Below, piece by piece: positions 8,184 to 22,309 of a DNA stretch of 64,000 bases. The position numbers were made by a program, and so were the translations under genes. This DNA is from Brevundimonas sp. NIBR10. GTDB lineage: Bacteria > Pseudomonadota > Alphaproteobacteria > Caulobacterales > Caulobacteraceae. The first letter of the stretch is position 1; the number at the start of each line of letters is the position of its first letter. Where the stretch lies: NCBI RefSeq assembly GCF_027912515.1, contig NZ_CP115464.1:3821501-3885500 (forward strand), read 5' to 3'. The notes beneath the pieces were generated by a model, which saw nothing but the letters and a program-made list of their open reading frames with translations, was not told the origin of the DNA and did no database searches.

Positions 8184-11100
8184 ATGAACATCTCTCGCTT
8201 CTTCATCGACCGGCCGATCTTTGCGGCCGTGCTGTCGGTGTTCATCACCATCATCGGCCTGGCCGCCTATCCGCTTCTGCCCCTGTCGCAGTATCCGGAG
8301 ATCGCGCCGCCGACGGTCACCGTGAACGCCGTCTTCCCCGGAGCCTCGGCCGAGACCCTGGCCGAAACCGTCGCCGCGCCGCTGGAACAGGAAATCAACG
8401 GCGTCGAGGGGATGCTGTACGTCACGTCGTCGTCGACGTCAGACGGCTCGGTGGCCATCACCGTGACCTTCCAGCCCGGCACCGACCTGGATACGGCCCA
8501 GGTGCTGGTCCAGAACCGCGTCGCCCTGGCCGAGCCCCGCCTGCCCGACCAGGTGCGACAGACCGGCGTAGTCGTCGCCAAGGCCTCTCAGGGATTCCTG
8601 ATGATCGCCTCGGTCACCTCTCCGGACAAGAGCCTGGGCAACGACTTCCTCGGCAACTACGCGAACTCCACCGTCCGTGACCGGTTGCTGCGCATCGAGG
8701 GTGTGGGTGGCGTCAACGTCTTCGGGGGCGGCAACTATTCGATGCGGGTCTGGATCGACCCTGCCAAGGCCGCCGCGCGCAATCTGTCCGCGACCGAAAT
8801 CGTCGCCGCCCTGCGCGCCCAGAACGTCCAGGCCGCCGCCGGCTCGATCGGCCAGCCGCCGTTCGCCACCAATGCCTCCGCCTTCCAGGAACCCATCCAG
8901 GTCCAGGGCCGCCTGAACACGCCGGAGGAATTCGGCCGCGTCGTGATCAAGACCAACGCCGACGGTGCCGTGACGCGCCTGTCCGACATCGGCCGCGTCG
9001 AGCTGGGGGCTCAGGACTACGGCATTCGCGGCTTCTTCGACGGCGAGCGCGGCGTGGGCGTCGCCATCGTCCAGCAGCCGGGTGCCAATGCCCTGGGCAC
9101 CGCCGAACGGGTTCAGGCAGAGCTCGCGGCCATCCGCAAGGACCTGCCGCCCGGTGCCGCGGTCGAGGTCGCCTACAACCCGACCGAGTTCGTCGCCGCC
9201 TCCGTCGAGTCGGTTCAGCACACCCTGGTCGAGGCGATCATCCTGGTCGTCATCGTGGTCATGGTCTTCCTGCAGACCTGGCGCGCCGCCATCATCCCGA
9301 TCGTCGCTATTCCCGTGGCCCTGGTCGCCACATTCGCGGTCCAGCTGGCGCTCGGCTATTCGCTGAACTCCCTGTCCCTGCTGGCCCTGATCCTGGCCGT
9401 GGGCATCGTCGTCGATGACGCCATCGTGGTGGTCGAGAACGTCGAGCGTCTGATCGGCGAAGGCCTGTCGCCCCGCGACGCCGCCTACAAGTCGATGGAG
9501 GAGGTCTCCGGTGCCCTGATCGCAATCGGCCTGGTGCTGGTCTCGGTGTTCATCCCGACCATGTTCGTGCCGGGCATCCCGGGCATCTTCTATCGCCAGT
9601 TCGCGGTCACCATCGCGGCAGCCTCGGTGGTCTCGCTTTTCGTGTCGTTGACCCTTTCACCGGCCATGGCGGCCCTGTTGCTGAAGCCCCACAACAAGGA
9701 CCATCTCAATCGCAAGCCCGGCCTGTGGGGTTCGATCGTCTGGTACGTCGGACTGGGTGGCCGCAGGTTCAACGAGGCCTTCGACTGGCTGTCCGATCAC
9801 TACGGCCGCCTTACGGCTCGCCTGATCCGCATGGTCGCCATCATTCTGGTCGTCTACGTCGGCCTGCTGGCGCTGACCGCGTGGCGACTGGTGGACACAC
9901 CGTCGGGCTTCATTCCCGAGCAGGACCAGGGCTATCTGATCGGCGTGGTGCAACTGCCGGCAGGCTCATCGCTGGACCGCACCGAGGCCGTCATGCTGCG
10001 CGCCAAGGACATCATCCAGTCCAAGGAGGGCGTCGACGGAACGGTCGCCTTCGCCGGCCTGGACGGTTCCAGCTTCGCCTTCGGGTCCAACGCCGCGACC
10101 ATCTTCGTGCGTCTGAATCCTTCCGAGGATCGCACGTCCAAGGAAACCAAGGCCGCGGCCCTGGCCGGGGCCATCACCCAGGCCACCGGCGGCATCGAGG
10201 AGGCCAACATCTTCGTCATCGCCCCACCGTCAGTCCAGGGTCTGGGTACCGGCAACGGCTTCAAGATGATGGTCCAGGACCGTTCCGGCGCAGGCTATCG
10301 CGCACTGGAAGGGGCCACCTTCGCCATGATGGGCGGCGCAGCCCAGAACCCGCAGCTCCAGCAGGTCTTCTCGACCTACAACACCGCCTCGCCGCGCATC
10401 GCTGCCGACGTCGATCGCGACAAGGCCCTGATGCTGGGCGTCCAGCCGTCCGAAGTGTTCTCGACGCTCGGGATCTATCTCGGCTCGTCCTACATCAATG
10501 ACTTCAACATGGCGGGCCGCACCTATCGCGTCACCGCCCAGGCGGAGCCAGCCTATCGCGACGACCTGGCCGACATCGCCAACCTGAAGGTCAAGTCGAC
10601 CTCGGGGTCCATGGTGCCCCTGGCCTCGATCGCCAACCTGCGCCAGGATTCCGGTCCGTCACGGATCGTGCGCTTCAACCTGTACCCGGCCGCCGAGCTT
10701 CAGGGACAGGGCGCGCCCGGCATCTCGTCGGGCACCGCCATTACCCAAATGGAGACCCTGGCGGCCTCGACCCTGCCACCCGGCTTCTCGTACGAATGGA
10801 CCGAACTGGCCTTCCAGGAGAAGCAGGCGTCGGGTGGCGCGACCCTGATCTTTGCCATGAGCGTGCTGCTGGTCTTCCTGGTGCTGGCCGCCCAGTACGA
10901 GGCCTTCACCCTGCCGCTGGCGGTCATCCTGATCGTGCCGCTGTGCGTGCTGGCCGCCATGCTGGGGGTCAACGCCCTGGGCCTCGACAACAACATCCTG
11001 GTTCAAGTCGGGCTGGTCGTGCTGGTGGCGCTGGCGGCCAAGAACGCCATCCTCATCGTGGAGTTTGCCAAACAGGCGGAAGAAGACGACGGCCTCAGCC

Positions 11101-11435
11101 GCTGGGACGCCGCCGTCGCCGCCGCCCGGACCCGTCTGCGGCCCATCCTGATGACCTCGTTCGCCTTCATCCTGGGCGTCCTGCCGCTGGTGCTGGCCGA
11201 GGGACCCGGCGCGGAGATGCGTCAGGCGCTGGGGGCCGCCGTGTTCTTCGGGATGCTGGGCGTCACCGTCTTTGGCCTGCTTTTCACGCCCGTCTTCTAT
11301 GTGATGTGCCGTGGCCTGGCCGCGCGCATCCCGCATGAGCCCAGGAAGACCCCGCCGGCGCCCACCACCGGGTACCACCACGAAGACCCTGACGCACCGC
11401 TGCCGGCCACCGGGCCACGCACGGGAGACCTGTAA
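8184..11435 (+). CDS. RND multidrug efflux pump, inner-membrane permease (HAE1 family)
   Basis: A 1083-residue proton-driven exporter of the AcrB/MexB type. The start MNISRFFIDRPIFAAVLSV is typical for HAE1 pumps (single N-terminal helix), with two large periplasmic porter regions and further helices at about 340-560 and 880-1050. The paired acidic motif of transmembrane helix 4 is present in GIVVDDAIVVVENVER. Length is normal, with a slightly long hydrophilic tail. It is flanked by its adaptor (3 bases upstream) and outer-membrane factor (start 2 bases after its stop), so all three form one operon. Drug range cannot be predicted. Confidence 0.96.
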   Translation: MNISRFFIDRPIFAAVLSVFITIIGLAAYPLLPLSQYPEIAPPTVTVNAVFPGASAETLAETVAAPLEQEINGVEGMLYVTSSSTSDGSVAITVTFQPGTDLDTAQVLVQNRVALAEPRLPDQVRQTGVVVAKASQGFLMIASVTSPDKSLGNDFLGNYANSTVRDRLLRIEGVGGVNVFGGGNYSMRVWIDPAKAAARNLSATEIVAALRAQNVQAAAGSIGQPPFATNASAFQEPIQVQGRLNTPEEFGRVVIKTNADGAVTRLSDIGRVELGAQDYGIRGFFDGERGVGVAIVQQPGANALGTAERVQAELAAIRKDLPPGAAVEVAYNPTEFVAASVESVQHTLVEAIILVVIVVMVFLQTWRAAIIPIVAIPVALVATFAVQLALGYSLNSLSLLALILAVGIVVDDAIVVVENVERLIGEGLSPRDAAYKSMEEVSGALIAIGLVLVSVFIPTMFVPGIPGIFYRQFAVTIAAASVVSLFVSLTLSPAMAALLLKPHNKDHLNRKPGLWGSIVWYVGLGGRRFNEAFDWLSDHYGRLTARLIRMVAIILVVYVGLLALTAWRLVDTPSGFIPEQDQGYLIGVVQLPAGSSLDRTEAVMLRAKDIIQSKEGVDGTVAFAGLDGSSFAFGSNAATIFVRLNPSEDRTSKETKAAALAGAITQATGGIEEANIFVIAPPSVQGLGTGNGFKMMVQDRSGAGYRALEGATFAMMGGAAQNPQLQQVFSTYNTASPRIAADVDRDKALMLGVQPSEVFSTLGIYLGSSYINDFNMAGRTYRVTAQAEPAYRDDLADIANLKVKSTSGSMVPLASIANLRQDSGPSRIVRFNLYPAAELQGQGAPGISSGTAITQMETLAASTLPPGFSYEWTELAFQEKQASGGATLIFAMSVLLVFLVLAAQYEAFTLPLAVILIVPLCVLAAMLGVNALGLDNNILVQVGLVVLVALAAKNAILIVEFAKQAEEDDGLSRWDAAVAAARTRLRPILMTSFAFILGVLPLVLAEGPGAEMRQALGAAVFFGMLGVTVFGLLFTPVFYVMCRGLAARIPHEPRKTPPAPTTGYHHEDPDAPLPATGPRTGDL

Positions 11436-11436
11436 G

Positions 11437-12861
11437 ATGACCCGCCTTCCTTCCTTCAAAGCCCTCCTGTCCGTGGGCGTCGCCGGCCTGACCCTGGCGG
11501 CGTGCGCGGTCGGGCCGAAGGCGCCTGACACCGTAATCCCCCCCGCCGCGTCGGGCGCCTTCATCAGCGCCCCGGGCTCGACCGCCGTCACCGCCGCCGA
11601 GGCGCGCGATGACTGGTGGCGGCTCTATGCCGATCCCGTGCTCGACGGCCTGATCGCCCAGGCCTTCGCCGAGAACAACCAGCTGGAGGCCGCCGAGGCC
11701 AATCTTCGCGCCGTCCGCGCCAGCCTATCCGAAGCCCGCGCCGGGCGTTTCCCGACCACCGGCCTCAGCGGCTCGGCGACCCGCAGCCAGGGTTCCGCCG
11801 CCACCAGCCCGACCGGCACCCAACTGCCCGAGGCCGACACCTATTCGGTGGGTCTGGATGCCTCCTACGAGATCGACCTGTTCGGCCGCGTGGGGTCCTC
11901 GATCCGCGCCGCCCGCGCCGATGCGGACGCGCAGGCCGCGGCCCTCGATGTCATCCGCGTCTCGGTCGCCGCCGAGACCGCGCGCGCCTATGCCGACGCC
12001 TGTTCGGCAAATGCCCAGATCGCGGTGGCAGAACGCACCCTGGCCCTGCAACAGAACACCGCCGACCTGACCCAGCGCCTGCTGGAAGGCGGGGCCGGCA
12101 CCGGTCTGGACACCGCCCGCGCCCAGGCGGCCCTGGCCCAGACCCGTGCCACCCTGCCCTCCCTGCGTGCAAGCCGTGACGGCGCCGTCTATCGCCTGGC
12201 CACCCTGACCGGCCGCACCCCGGTCGAGGCGTCGGAGGCCGCCCGGTCCTGCGCCCGGCCGCCGCAACTGACGCAGCCGATCCCGATCGGCGACGGCGCG
12301 GCCCTGCTGGCCCGGCGTCCCGATGTGCGTCAGGCGGAGCGCGCGCTCGCAGCTGCCGCCGCGCGGGTCAATGTCGCGACGGCGTCGCTCTATCCGACCA
12401 TCAGCCTGGGCGGCTCGTTCGGTTCGACGGCGCTGGACGCCGGCGAACTCGGCGACGACGAGAATTTCCGCTTCAGCTTCGGCCCGCTGATTTCCTGGTC
12501 CTTCCCCAACATCGCCGTGGCCCGCGCGCGGATCGCCCAGACCGGTGCCCTGACCGAGGCGGCGCTCGCCACCTTCGACCAGACGGTGCTGTCCGCGCTG
12601 CAGGAGACCGAGACGGCCCTGACCAACTATGCCAACGAACTGGACCGCCGCGCGGCCCTGACCGAGGCGCGAGATCAGGCGGCGACGGCCGCACGGCTGT
12701 CACGGCTGCGGTTCGACGCCGGTGCGGACAATTTCCTGACGGTGCTGGATTCGGAACGCACCCTGGCGGGAGCGGATGCCGCCCTGGCCCAGTCCGATGC
12801 CCTGGTCACCACCTACCAGATCGCCGTGTTCAAGGCCCTGGCGGGGGGTTGGGAGGCGTAA
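11437..12861 (+). CDS. Outer-membrane efflux lipoprotein (NodT/OprM family)
   Basis: A 474-residue outer-membrane factor. The N-terminus MTRLPSFKALLSVGVAGLTL leads into the lipobox LAAC (Cys23). Two internally similar halves of Ala/Gln-rich amphipathic helices follow, including the family motif SYEIDLFGR and the second-half motif LLARRPDVRQAERAL. It should trimerise into the TolC-like channel that docks with the adaptor and pump encoded just upstream. An in-frame extension upstream to 11311 lies within the pump gene and is not used. A palindromic repeat follows the stop codon. Confidence 0.94.
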   Translation: MTRLPSFKALLSVGVAGLTLAACAVGPKAPDTVIPPAASGAFISAPGSTAVTAAEARDDWWRLYADPVLDGLIAQAFAENNQLEAAEANLRAVRASLSEARAGRFPTTGLSGSATRSQGSAATSPTGTQLPEADTYSVGLDASYEIDLFGRVGSSIRAARADADAQAAALDVIRVSVAAETARAYADACSANAQIAVAERTLALQQNTADLTQRLLEGGAGTGLDTARAQAALAQTRATLPSLRASRDGAVYRLATLTGRTPVEASEAARSCARPPQLTQPIPIGDGAALLARRPDVRQAERALAAAAARVNVATASLYPTISLGGSFGSTALDAGELGDDENFRFSFGPLISWSFPNIAVARARIAQTGALTEAALATFDQTVLSALQETETALTNYANELDRRAALTEARDQAATAARLSRLRFDAGADNFLTVLDSERTLAGADAALAQSDALVTTYQIAVFKALAGGWEA

Positions 12862-12869
12862 GAGGGCAG

Positions 12870-13007
12870 ACCCTCTCCCTCCCCCTCGGGGGAGGGTGGT
12901 CGAAGCGCAGCGGAGACCGGGTGGGAAGGGCAAGGCAATACAGTGCCGTATCGCCTTGCCGCCCCCACCCGATCGCTGCGCGATCTGCCCTCCCCCGCCG
13001 GGGAGGG
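12870..13007. repeat. Palindromic intergenic repeat (nested hairpins)
   Basis: Begins with the hairpin CCCTCCCCCTCGGGGGAGGG (12877-12896) and ends with CCCTCCCCCGCCGGGGAGGG (12988-13007). Between them ACCGGGTGGG and CCCCCACCCG, and AAGGGCAAGGC and GCCTTGCCG, also pair, giving a long cruciform-like element. It lies between the converging efflux operon and the M16 peptidase gene. It has the structure of the REP/BIME-like intergenic units common in Caulobacterales. Confidence 0.75.
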
Positions 13008-13013
13008 AGAACA

Positions 13014-13046
13014 CAAAAAACGGCCGGTCTCGCGAGAGACCGGCCG
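13014..13046 (-). terminator. Rho-independent terminator of the M16 peptidase gene
   Basis: CGGCCGGTCTC-GCGA-GAGACCGGCCG (13021-13046) is a perfect 11-bp GC-rich stem. On the minus strand it is followed by a run of T (13020-13014). It lies 25 bases past the M16 stop codon. Confidence 0.88.
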
Positions 13047-13070
13047 CTTCTGTTTGTGACCTAATCGGAC

Positions 13071-15890
13071 CTACTGCGTGACAGGCACCCCGTTCGCGTC
13101 CACGACCTGCACCTGACCCAGGCCGAGCGCCTCGATCTTGGGCTTCATCGTGGCCACGTCGCCGACGATAACCCAGGTGGTGGGGCCGGAACCGACCACC
13201 GACCGGGCCGCAGCCGAAGCCGAGGCCGCCGTCGTGGCGTTCACGCCTGCGGCATAGCTGTCGAAATAGGTCTCGGGCCGGCCGTAGACGACCATGGTGG
13301 TCAGGTCGTTCATGACCGCGCCATTGGTCTCCCAATCGCCGGCCATGCCCTGGATCAGGTTGGCCTTGGTCGAGCTCAGCTCGGCCTCGGTCATGGGACG
13401 GTCGCCGACGATCTCGGTCAGCTCGCGCCGGACCTCGGCCGCGCTTTCGGCGGTCTTGTCGGACTGGACCTCGGCCGTGGCCGCGAACAGGCGCGGGCCG
13501 TTGCCCGCGCGGACGCCCGAGCGGGCCCCGTAGGACCAGCCCTTGTTCTCGCGCAGGTTCATGTTGATCCGGCTGGTGAAGGTACCGCCCAGCGCGGTGT
13601 TCAACGTGTCCAGCTGAGGCTCGGTGGCGGCGTCGAACGGCGCGGTCAGGCGACCGGCCATGATCGTCGCCTGGGGACCGGGCCGGTTGATCAGCAGGAC
13701 CTGCGGCGTGGCCGGAGCCGCCGCCACCTGAACTTCAGGCTTGGCCGGAACCGGCGTGGCCGGGGCCTTCCAGCCCGCCAAGGCGCGTTCGAGCTGCGGC
13801 TGCAGCTCGGCCATCTCGATGTCCCCCACGACCACCAGGGTGGCGTTGTCGGGGCGGAACCAGGTGGCGTGATAGGCCTCGGCATCGGCCGGGGTCAGGG
13901 TCGCGACCGAGGCCTCGGTGCCGTTCGTCGGACGACCGTACGGATTGTTCGGACCATAGACATTGGCGGCCAGAACCCGGTTGGCGATCGCGCCGGGCGT
14001 GCGGTTGGCCTGCTGGATGCCGGCGACCTGCTGGGCCTGGGCCCGGACGAAGTCGGCCTGGCGGAAGGCCGGGTTCTCGATCACGTCGGCGAACAGATCC
14101 AGCGAGGGGGCCAAGCGAGGCTCCAGCGCCGTCATGCTGACGGTAGTGTAGTCGGTCGCCGACCCGGCGCCGAGGGTGGCCCCCAGCAGTTGCAGCCGGT
14201 CCGAGATTTCCAGCGCGTCGAGGTCGTCGGTGCCGTTGGTCATGACGGCCGGAGCCAGGGCCGCGATGCCCGCCTTGTCCGCACCATCGGTCGCCGAGCC
14301 GGCGTTGACGATCAGGTTCATGGCCACGGTCGGCACGCCGGAGCGTGACGCCAGCACGACCTTCAGCCCGTTCGACAGGGTCGCCCGCTCGATGTCGGGG
14401 AAGTCGGCCGCCGGGGCCACACCCGCGTCAGGAACGCCGCCACTACGATCGACACCGGTCGCCGCCGCCGCATAGTCGGGGAAGGGCAGGACTTCCAGCG
14501 AATAGCTGCCGTCGGTCAGCCAGGCCCGGCCCACGCCGGTGATGTCGGCCGGACGCGCGGCCAGGATGCGGTTGTAGCTGGTTTTCCAGGCTCCGGGATC
14601 GCCGTGGAAGACCTGGCTCTCGGCCAGGATGTCGGACTTGCCGCCGAAGCCGCCGATCCGTTCGGTGCCGCGCACGAAGCCAGCGCCCACCGAGGTCCGG
14701 GCGCGTTCCAGCTCGTCGGCCGTCGGACCGTCACGCATCAGCTTGGCCATCTCCTCGTCGACGATGGCCTCGATCCGCGCCAGGTCGATGCCCGGCTTGG
14801 CGGTGACCATGACCAGGAACTGGCTGCCGATTTCGCTCTCGCTGTTGAAGGCGCCGACGTTGACGGCGATCTGCTCGTCGAACACCAGCCGCTTGTAGAG
14901 GCGCGAAGACCGGCCCGAGGTCAGGACCTGGCCCAGCAGACCCAGATAGTCGGCCTCGGCCGTCCCGGCCGGCGGGGTGTTCCACACCTTGTACAGGCGG
15001 GGCTGACCGACGCGGTCGTACATGGTCTCGCGCTGAACGCCGGTCATGCGGGAGATCATCTGGTTCGGGCGGGTGACCGGAGGTCCGGGCGGGATGTCGC
15101 CAAAGTATTGCTCGACCTTGGCGCGCGCCTGTTCGGGGGTGATGTCGCCGGCCAGCACGATCGTGGCGTTCGCCGCCCCGTAGTAGTCCCGGAACCAGGC
15201 CTTGACCGTATCCAGATCGGCCGCGTTCAGGTCGTCCATCGAGCCGATGACGGTGTGGCCATAGGGGTGATCGGCCGGATAGGTGGCGTTGGTGATCGCA
15301 TCCCACACCCGGCCATAGGGCTGGTTCTCGCCCCGGCGCTTCTCGTTCTGGACGACGCCGCGCTGTTCATCCAGCCGCTCCTGGGTGATCGCGCCTTGCA
15401 GGTGGCCCATCCGGTCGCTCTCCAGCCACAGGATGGAGTCCAGCGCCGAGGTCGGCACGTTCTGGAAATAGTTGGTGCGGTCGGAGTTGGTGGTGCCGTT
15501 CTGGTCGGTGGCGCCCAGCAGCTCGGTGGCCTTGAAGAAATCGTTGTTGAAATTCTCCGACCCGTTGAACATCAGGTGCTCGAACAGGTGGGCAAAGCCG
15601 GAGCGGCCGTTCGGCTCGTTCTTGGAACCGACGTGGTACCAGATGTTCACCGCCACGATCGGCGCCTTGTGGTCCTCATGGACGATCACGGTCAGGCCGT
15701 TGGGCAGGACGAATTTCGTGAAGGGAATGTCGATCGGCGGCAGGGGGGCCAGTTGCTCGCCGCGCTGGGCGACGGCGGCGGGTTCGGCGACGGCCGGCGC
15801 AGCAGGCTCGGACGCCAAGGCCGAAGTGGCGAACAGGACGGAGGCCGCGACGCCTCCCAGCAGTGCAAGGCGCAGACCGGTCGAACGCAT
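13071..15890 (-). CDS. M16-family (insulinase/pitrilysin-like) zinc metallopeptidase, exported
   Basis: A 939-residue peptidase with signal peptide MRSTGLRLALLGGVAASVLF... ending near ALASEP. The inverted zinc motif HxxEH is visible as HLFEHLMF near residue 95, within the first of two tandem M16 domain pairs; the second half (from about residue 500) is the inactive partner that closes the chamber. Full-length two-domain architecture with no truncation. It probably degrades peptides in the periplasm. It is transcribed alone, divergent from gltD, and ends at a strong terminator. A LexA-box-like sequence lies 76 bases upstream of its start codon. Confidence 0.9.
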   Translation of the reverse strand: MRSTGLRLALLGGVAASVLFATSALASEPAAPAVAEPAAVAQRGEQLAPLPPIDIPFTKFVLPNGLTVIVHEDHKAPIVAVNIWYHVGSKNEPNGRSGFAHLFEHLMFNGSENFNNDFFKATELLGATDQNGTTNSDRTNYFQNVPTSALDSILWLESDRMGHLQGAITQERLDEQRGVVQNEKRRGENQPYGRVWDAITNATYPADHPYGHTVIGSMDDLNAADLDTVKAWFRDYYGAANATIVLAGDITPEQARAKVEQYFGDIPPGPPVTRPNQMISRMTGVQRETMYDRVGQPRLYKVWNTPPAGTAEADYLGLLGQVLTSGRSSRLYKRLVFDEQIAVNVGAFNSESEIGSQFLVMVTAKPGIDLARIEAIVDEEMAKLMRDGPTADELERARTSVGAGFVRGTERIGGFGGKSDILAESQVFHGDPGAWKTSYNRILAARPADITGVGRAWLTDGSYSLEVLPFPDYAAAATGVDRSGGVPDAGVAPAADFPDIERATLSNGLKVVLASRSGVPTVAMNLIVNAGSATDGADKAGIAALAPAVMTNGTDDLDALEISDRLQLLGATLGAGSATDYTTVSMTALEPRLAPSLDLFADVIENPAFRQADFVRAQAQQVAGIQQANRTPGAIANRVLAANVYGPNNPYGRPTNGTEASVATLTPADAEAYHATWFRPDNATLVVVGDIEMAELQPQLERALAGWKAPATPVPAKPEVQVAAAPATPQVLLINRPGPQATIMAGRLTAPFDAATEPQLDTLNTALGGTFTSRINMNLRENKGWSYGARSGVRAGNGPRLFAATAEVQSDKTAESAAEVRRELTEIVGDRPMTEAELSSTKANLIQGMAGDWETNGAVMNDLTTMVVYGRPETYFDSYAAGVNATTAASASAAARSVVGSGPTTWVIVGDVATMKPKIEALGLGQVQVVDANGVPVTQ

Positions 15891-15965
15891 GAAATACCTC
15901 GGGGGATGATGTGGCGGCGCAGAGTCCGCACCGTTTGCGTAACGTCACAAACCGGCCCCGGAAAG

Positions 15966-15980
15966 GAACGTTTTCTGAAC
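15966..15980. promoter_or_regulatory. LexA-box-like motif between M16 peptidase and gltD
   Basis: GAAC-GTTTTCT-GAAC is an exact match to the alphaproteobacterial LexA pattern (GTTC-N7-GTTC on the other strand). It sits in the divergent gap 76 bases before the M16 start. With eight fixed bases, a chance match somewhere in 64 kb is expected, so the call rests on the intergenic position only. Confidence 0.3.
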
Positions 15981-16167
15981 TTTTGGTCATGTTCGAGCCG
16001 CAGGGTCCTGACAGCCGATGGACGGCGTTCCGGCGGGCCGGGTTCACCTCGGTCACTTCATGCACAAATGCCGCACTCGGCGACAAGATCATGTTGAAAG
16101 CCGTCTCCAGACCCCGATATCGCGGAAATCATTTGCCGAACGGGTCGGTTTTGGCTTTATGCGGCGT

Positions 16168-17610
16168 ATGCAGAACAAGGGACCATCAGGGCCGCAAGGC
16201 TTCGTCGTGCAACCACGCCGTCTTCCCAAGACGGAAGCGAGCCTGCGCGTGCAGGATTTCGGCGAGATCATCGTCAAACCGACTCCCGAGAATCTCAAGG
16301 TCCAGGCCGGGCGCTGCACCGACTGCGGCGTGCCCTTCTGCCAGAACGCCTGCCCGCTCCAGAACAACATCCCCGACTGGCTGGGCCTGTCGGCCGAAGA
16401 CGAGCTGCGCGAGGCCTGGCGCGTCGCGTCGGCCACCTCGACCATGCCCGAGATCTGCGGCCGCATCTGTCCGCAGGATCGGCTGTGCGAGGGCTCCTGC
16501 ACCCTGAACCAGTCCGGCTGGGAAGCCGTGACCATCGGCTCGGTCGAGGCCTTCATCGGCGACACCGCCTTCGACAACGGCTGGGTCGCGCCGATCCGCC
16601 CGCTGCATGAACGCGGCGAATCGGTCGCCATCGTCGGCGCCGGCCCCGCCGGCATGGCCGCCGCCGACCGGCTGCGCGAGCAAGGCTATCAGGTCACCAT
16701 CTACGACCGCCACGACCGCCCCGGCGGCCTGCTGACCTATGGCATCCCCGGCTTCAAGCTGGAGAAGCGGGTGGTCCAGCGCCGCACCGATCGCCTCGCT
16801 GACGGTGGCGTGACCTTCGTCCAGAACTGCAATGTCGGAACCGACGTCACCCTCGACGACCTGCGCGGCAAGCATGACGCCGTCCTGCTGGCCATGGGCG
16901 TCTATCAGGCGCGGGCCCTGTCGGCGCCCGGCGTCGGTCCCGGTTCGACCATCCGCGCGCTGGATTACCTGACGCATCAGAACCGCCGCGATCTGGGCGA
17001 TGCCGAAGGCACCGACTGGTACTCCGCCAAAGGCAAGAAGGTGGTGGTCATCGGCGGCGGCGACACCGCCATGGACTGCGTCCGCACCGCCATCCGCCAG
17101 GGCGCGACCTCCGTCGTCTGCCTGTACCGCCGCGACAAGGACAACATGCCGGGCTCGGCCCGCGAGGTTTCCAACGCCGAGGAAGAGGGCGTAGTGTTCG
17201 AATGGCTGGGCGCGCCCAAGGCCCTGATGTCGCGTGACGGCGCCACGACCTCGATCCGTGCCGCCCGCATGGCCCTGTCGGAGCCCGAACTGGGCAAGCG
17301 CCGCGAGATCATCGCCGTCCCCGGCGGCGACTTCGACCTTGAGGCCGACATGGTCATCGAGGCCCTGGGCTTCGAGCCCGAAGCCTTCGCCGACCATCAT
17401 GCAGAGCTCGAACTGACCGACTGGGGCACGGTGGTGACGCCGCAGCACCGCAATACCCAGGGCTATTCGACCAGCCTGCCGGGCGTCTTCGCGGCCGGCG
17501 ACGCTGTCCGCGGTGCCTCCCTCGTCGTCTGGGCCGTCCGCGACGGTCAGGACGCGGCGGCGGAGATCGATCGCTATCTCAAGGCCCAGGCCGCGAGTGT
17601 GGCGGCATGA
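16168..17610 (+). CDS. gltD: Glutamate synthase (NADPH) small subunit
   Basis: The beta subunit of GOGAT passes electrons from NADPH via FAD and iron-sulfur clusters to the large subunit. The N-terminal cluster cysteines are visible in CTDCGVPFCQNACPL and CGRICPQDRLCEGSC. The FAD site is GAGPAGMAAADRLREQG, and the NADPH-binding motif is GGGDTAMDCVRT. I start it at the ATG at 16168 (480 aa); an ATG at 16159 is equally possible and neither has a strong ribosome-binding site. Longer in-frame starts add unrelated sequence. It precedes gltB by 123 bases in the same direction, and amtB follows, forming an ammonium-assimilation operon. Confidence 0.94.
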   Translation: MQNKGPSGPQGFVVQPRRLPKTEASLRVQDFGEIIVKPTPENLKVQAGRCTDCGVPFCQNACPLQNNIPDWLGLSAEDELREAWRVASATSTMPEICGRICPQDRLCEGSCTLNQSGWEAVTIGSVEAFIGDTAFDNGWVAPIRPLHERGESVAIVGAGPAGMAAADRLREQGYQVTIYDRHDRPGGLLTYGIPGFKLEKRVVQRRTDRLADGGVTFVQNCNVGTDVTLDDLRGKHDAVLLAMGVYQARALSAPGVGPGSTIRALDYLTHQNRRDLGDAEGTDWYSAKGKKVVVIGGGDTAMDCVRTAIRQGATSVVCLYRRDKDNMPGSAREVSNAEEEGVVFEWLGAPKALMSRDGATTSIRAARMALSEPELGKRREIIAVPGGDFDLEADMVIEALGFEPEAFADHHAELELTDWGTVVTPQHRNTQGYSTSLPGVFAAGDAVRGASLVVWAVRDGQDAAAEIDRYLKAQAASVAA

Positions 17611-17733
17611 CCCACGCCCTCACCCTCCACGCCCCCATCCTTTCCTTCCGAAAACCCAAACCGGTAAATCGCCTCGCGCGACGGATTGGGGACCCGGCCC
17701 TTGCCGGGATGAACGGATTTGGAAGTGACTGAG

Positions 17734-22266
<4,533 letters not shown>

Positions 22267-22309
22267 TCCGGGTTCCACCCTTGTTTTCGCTCCCCCTGAA
22301 AGCACGACG

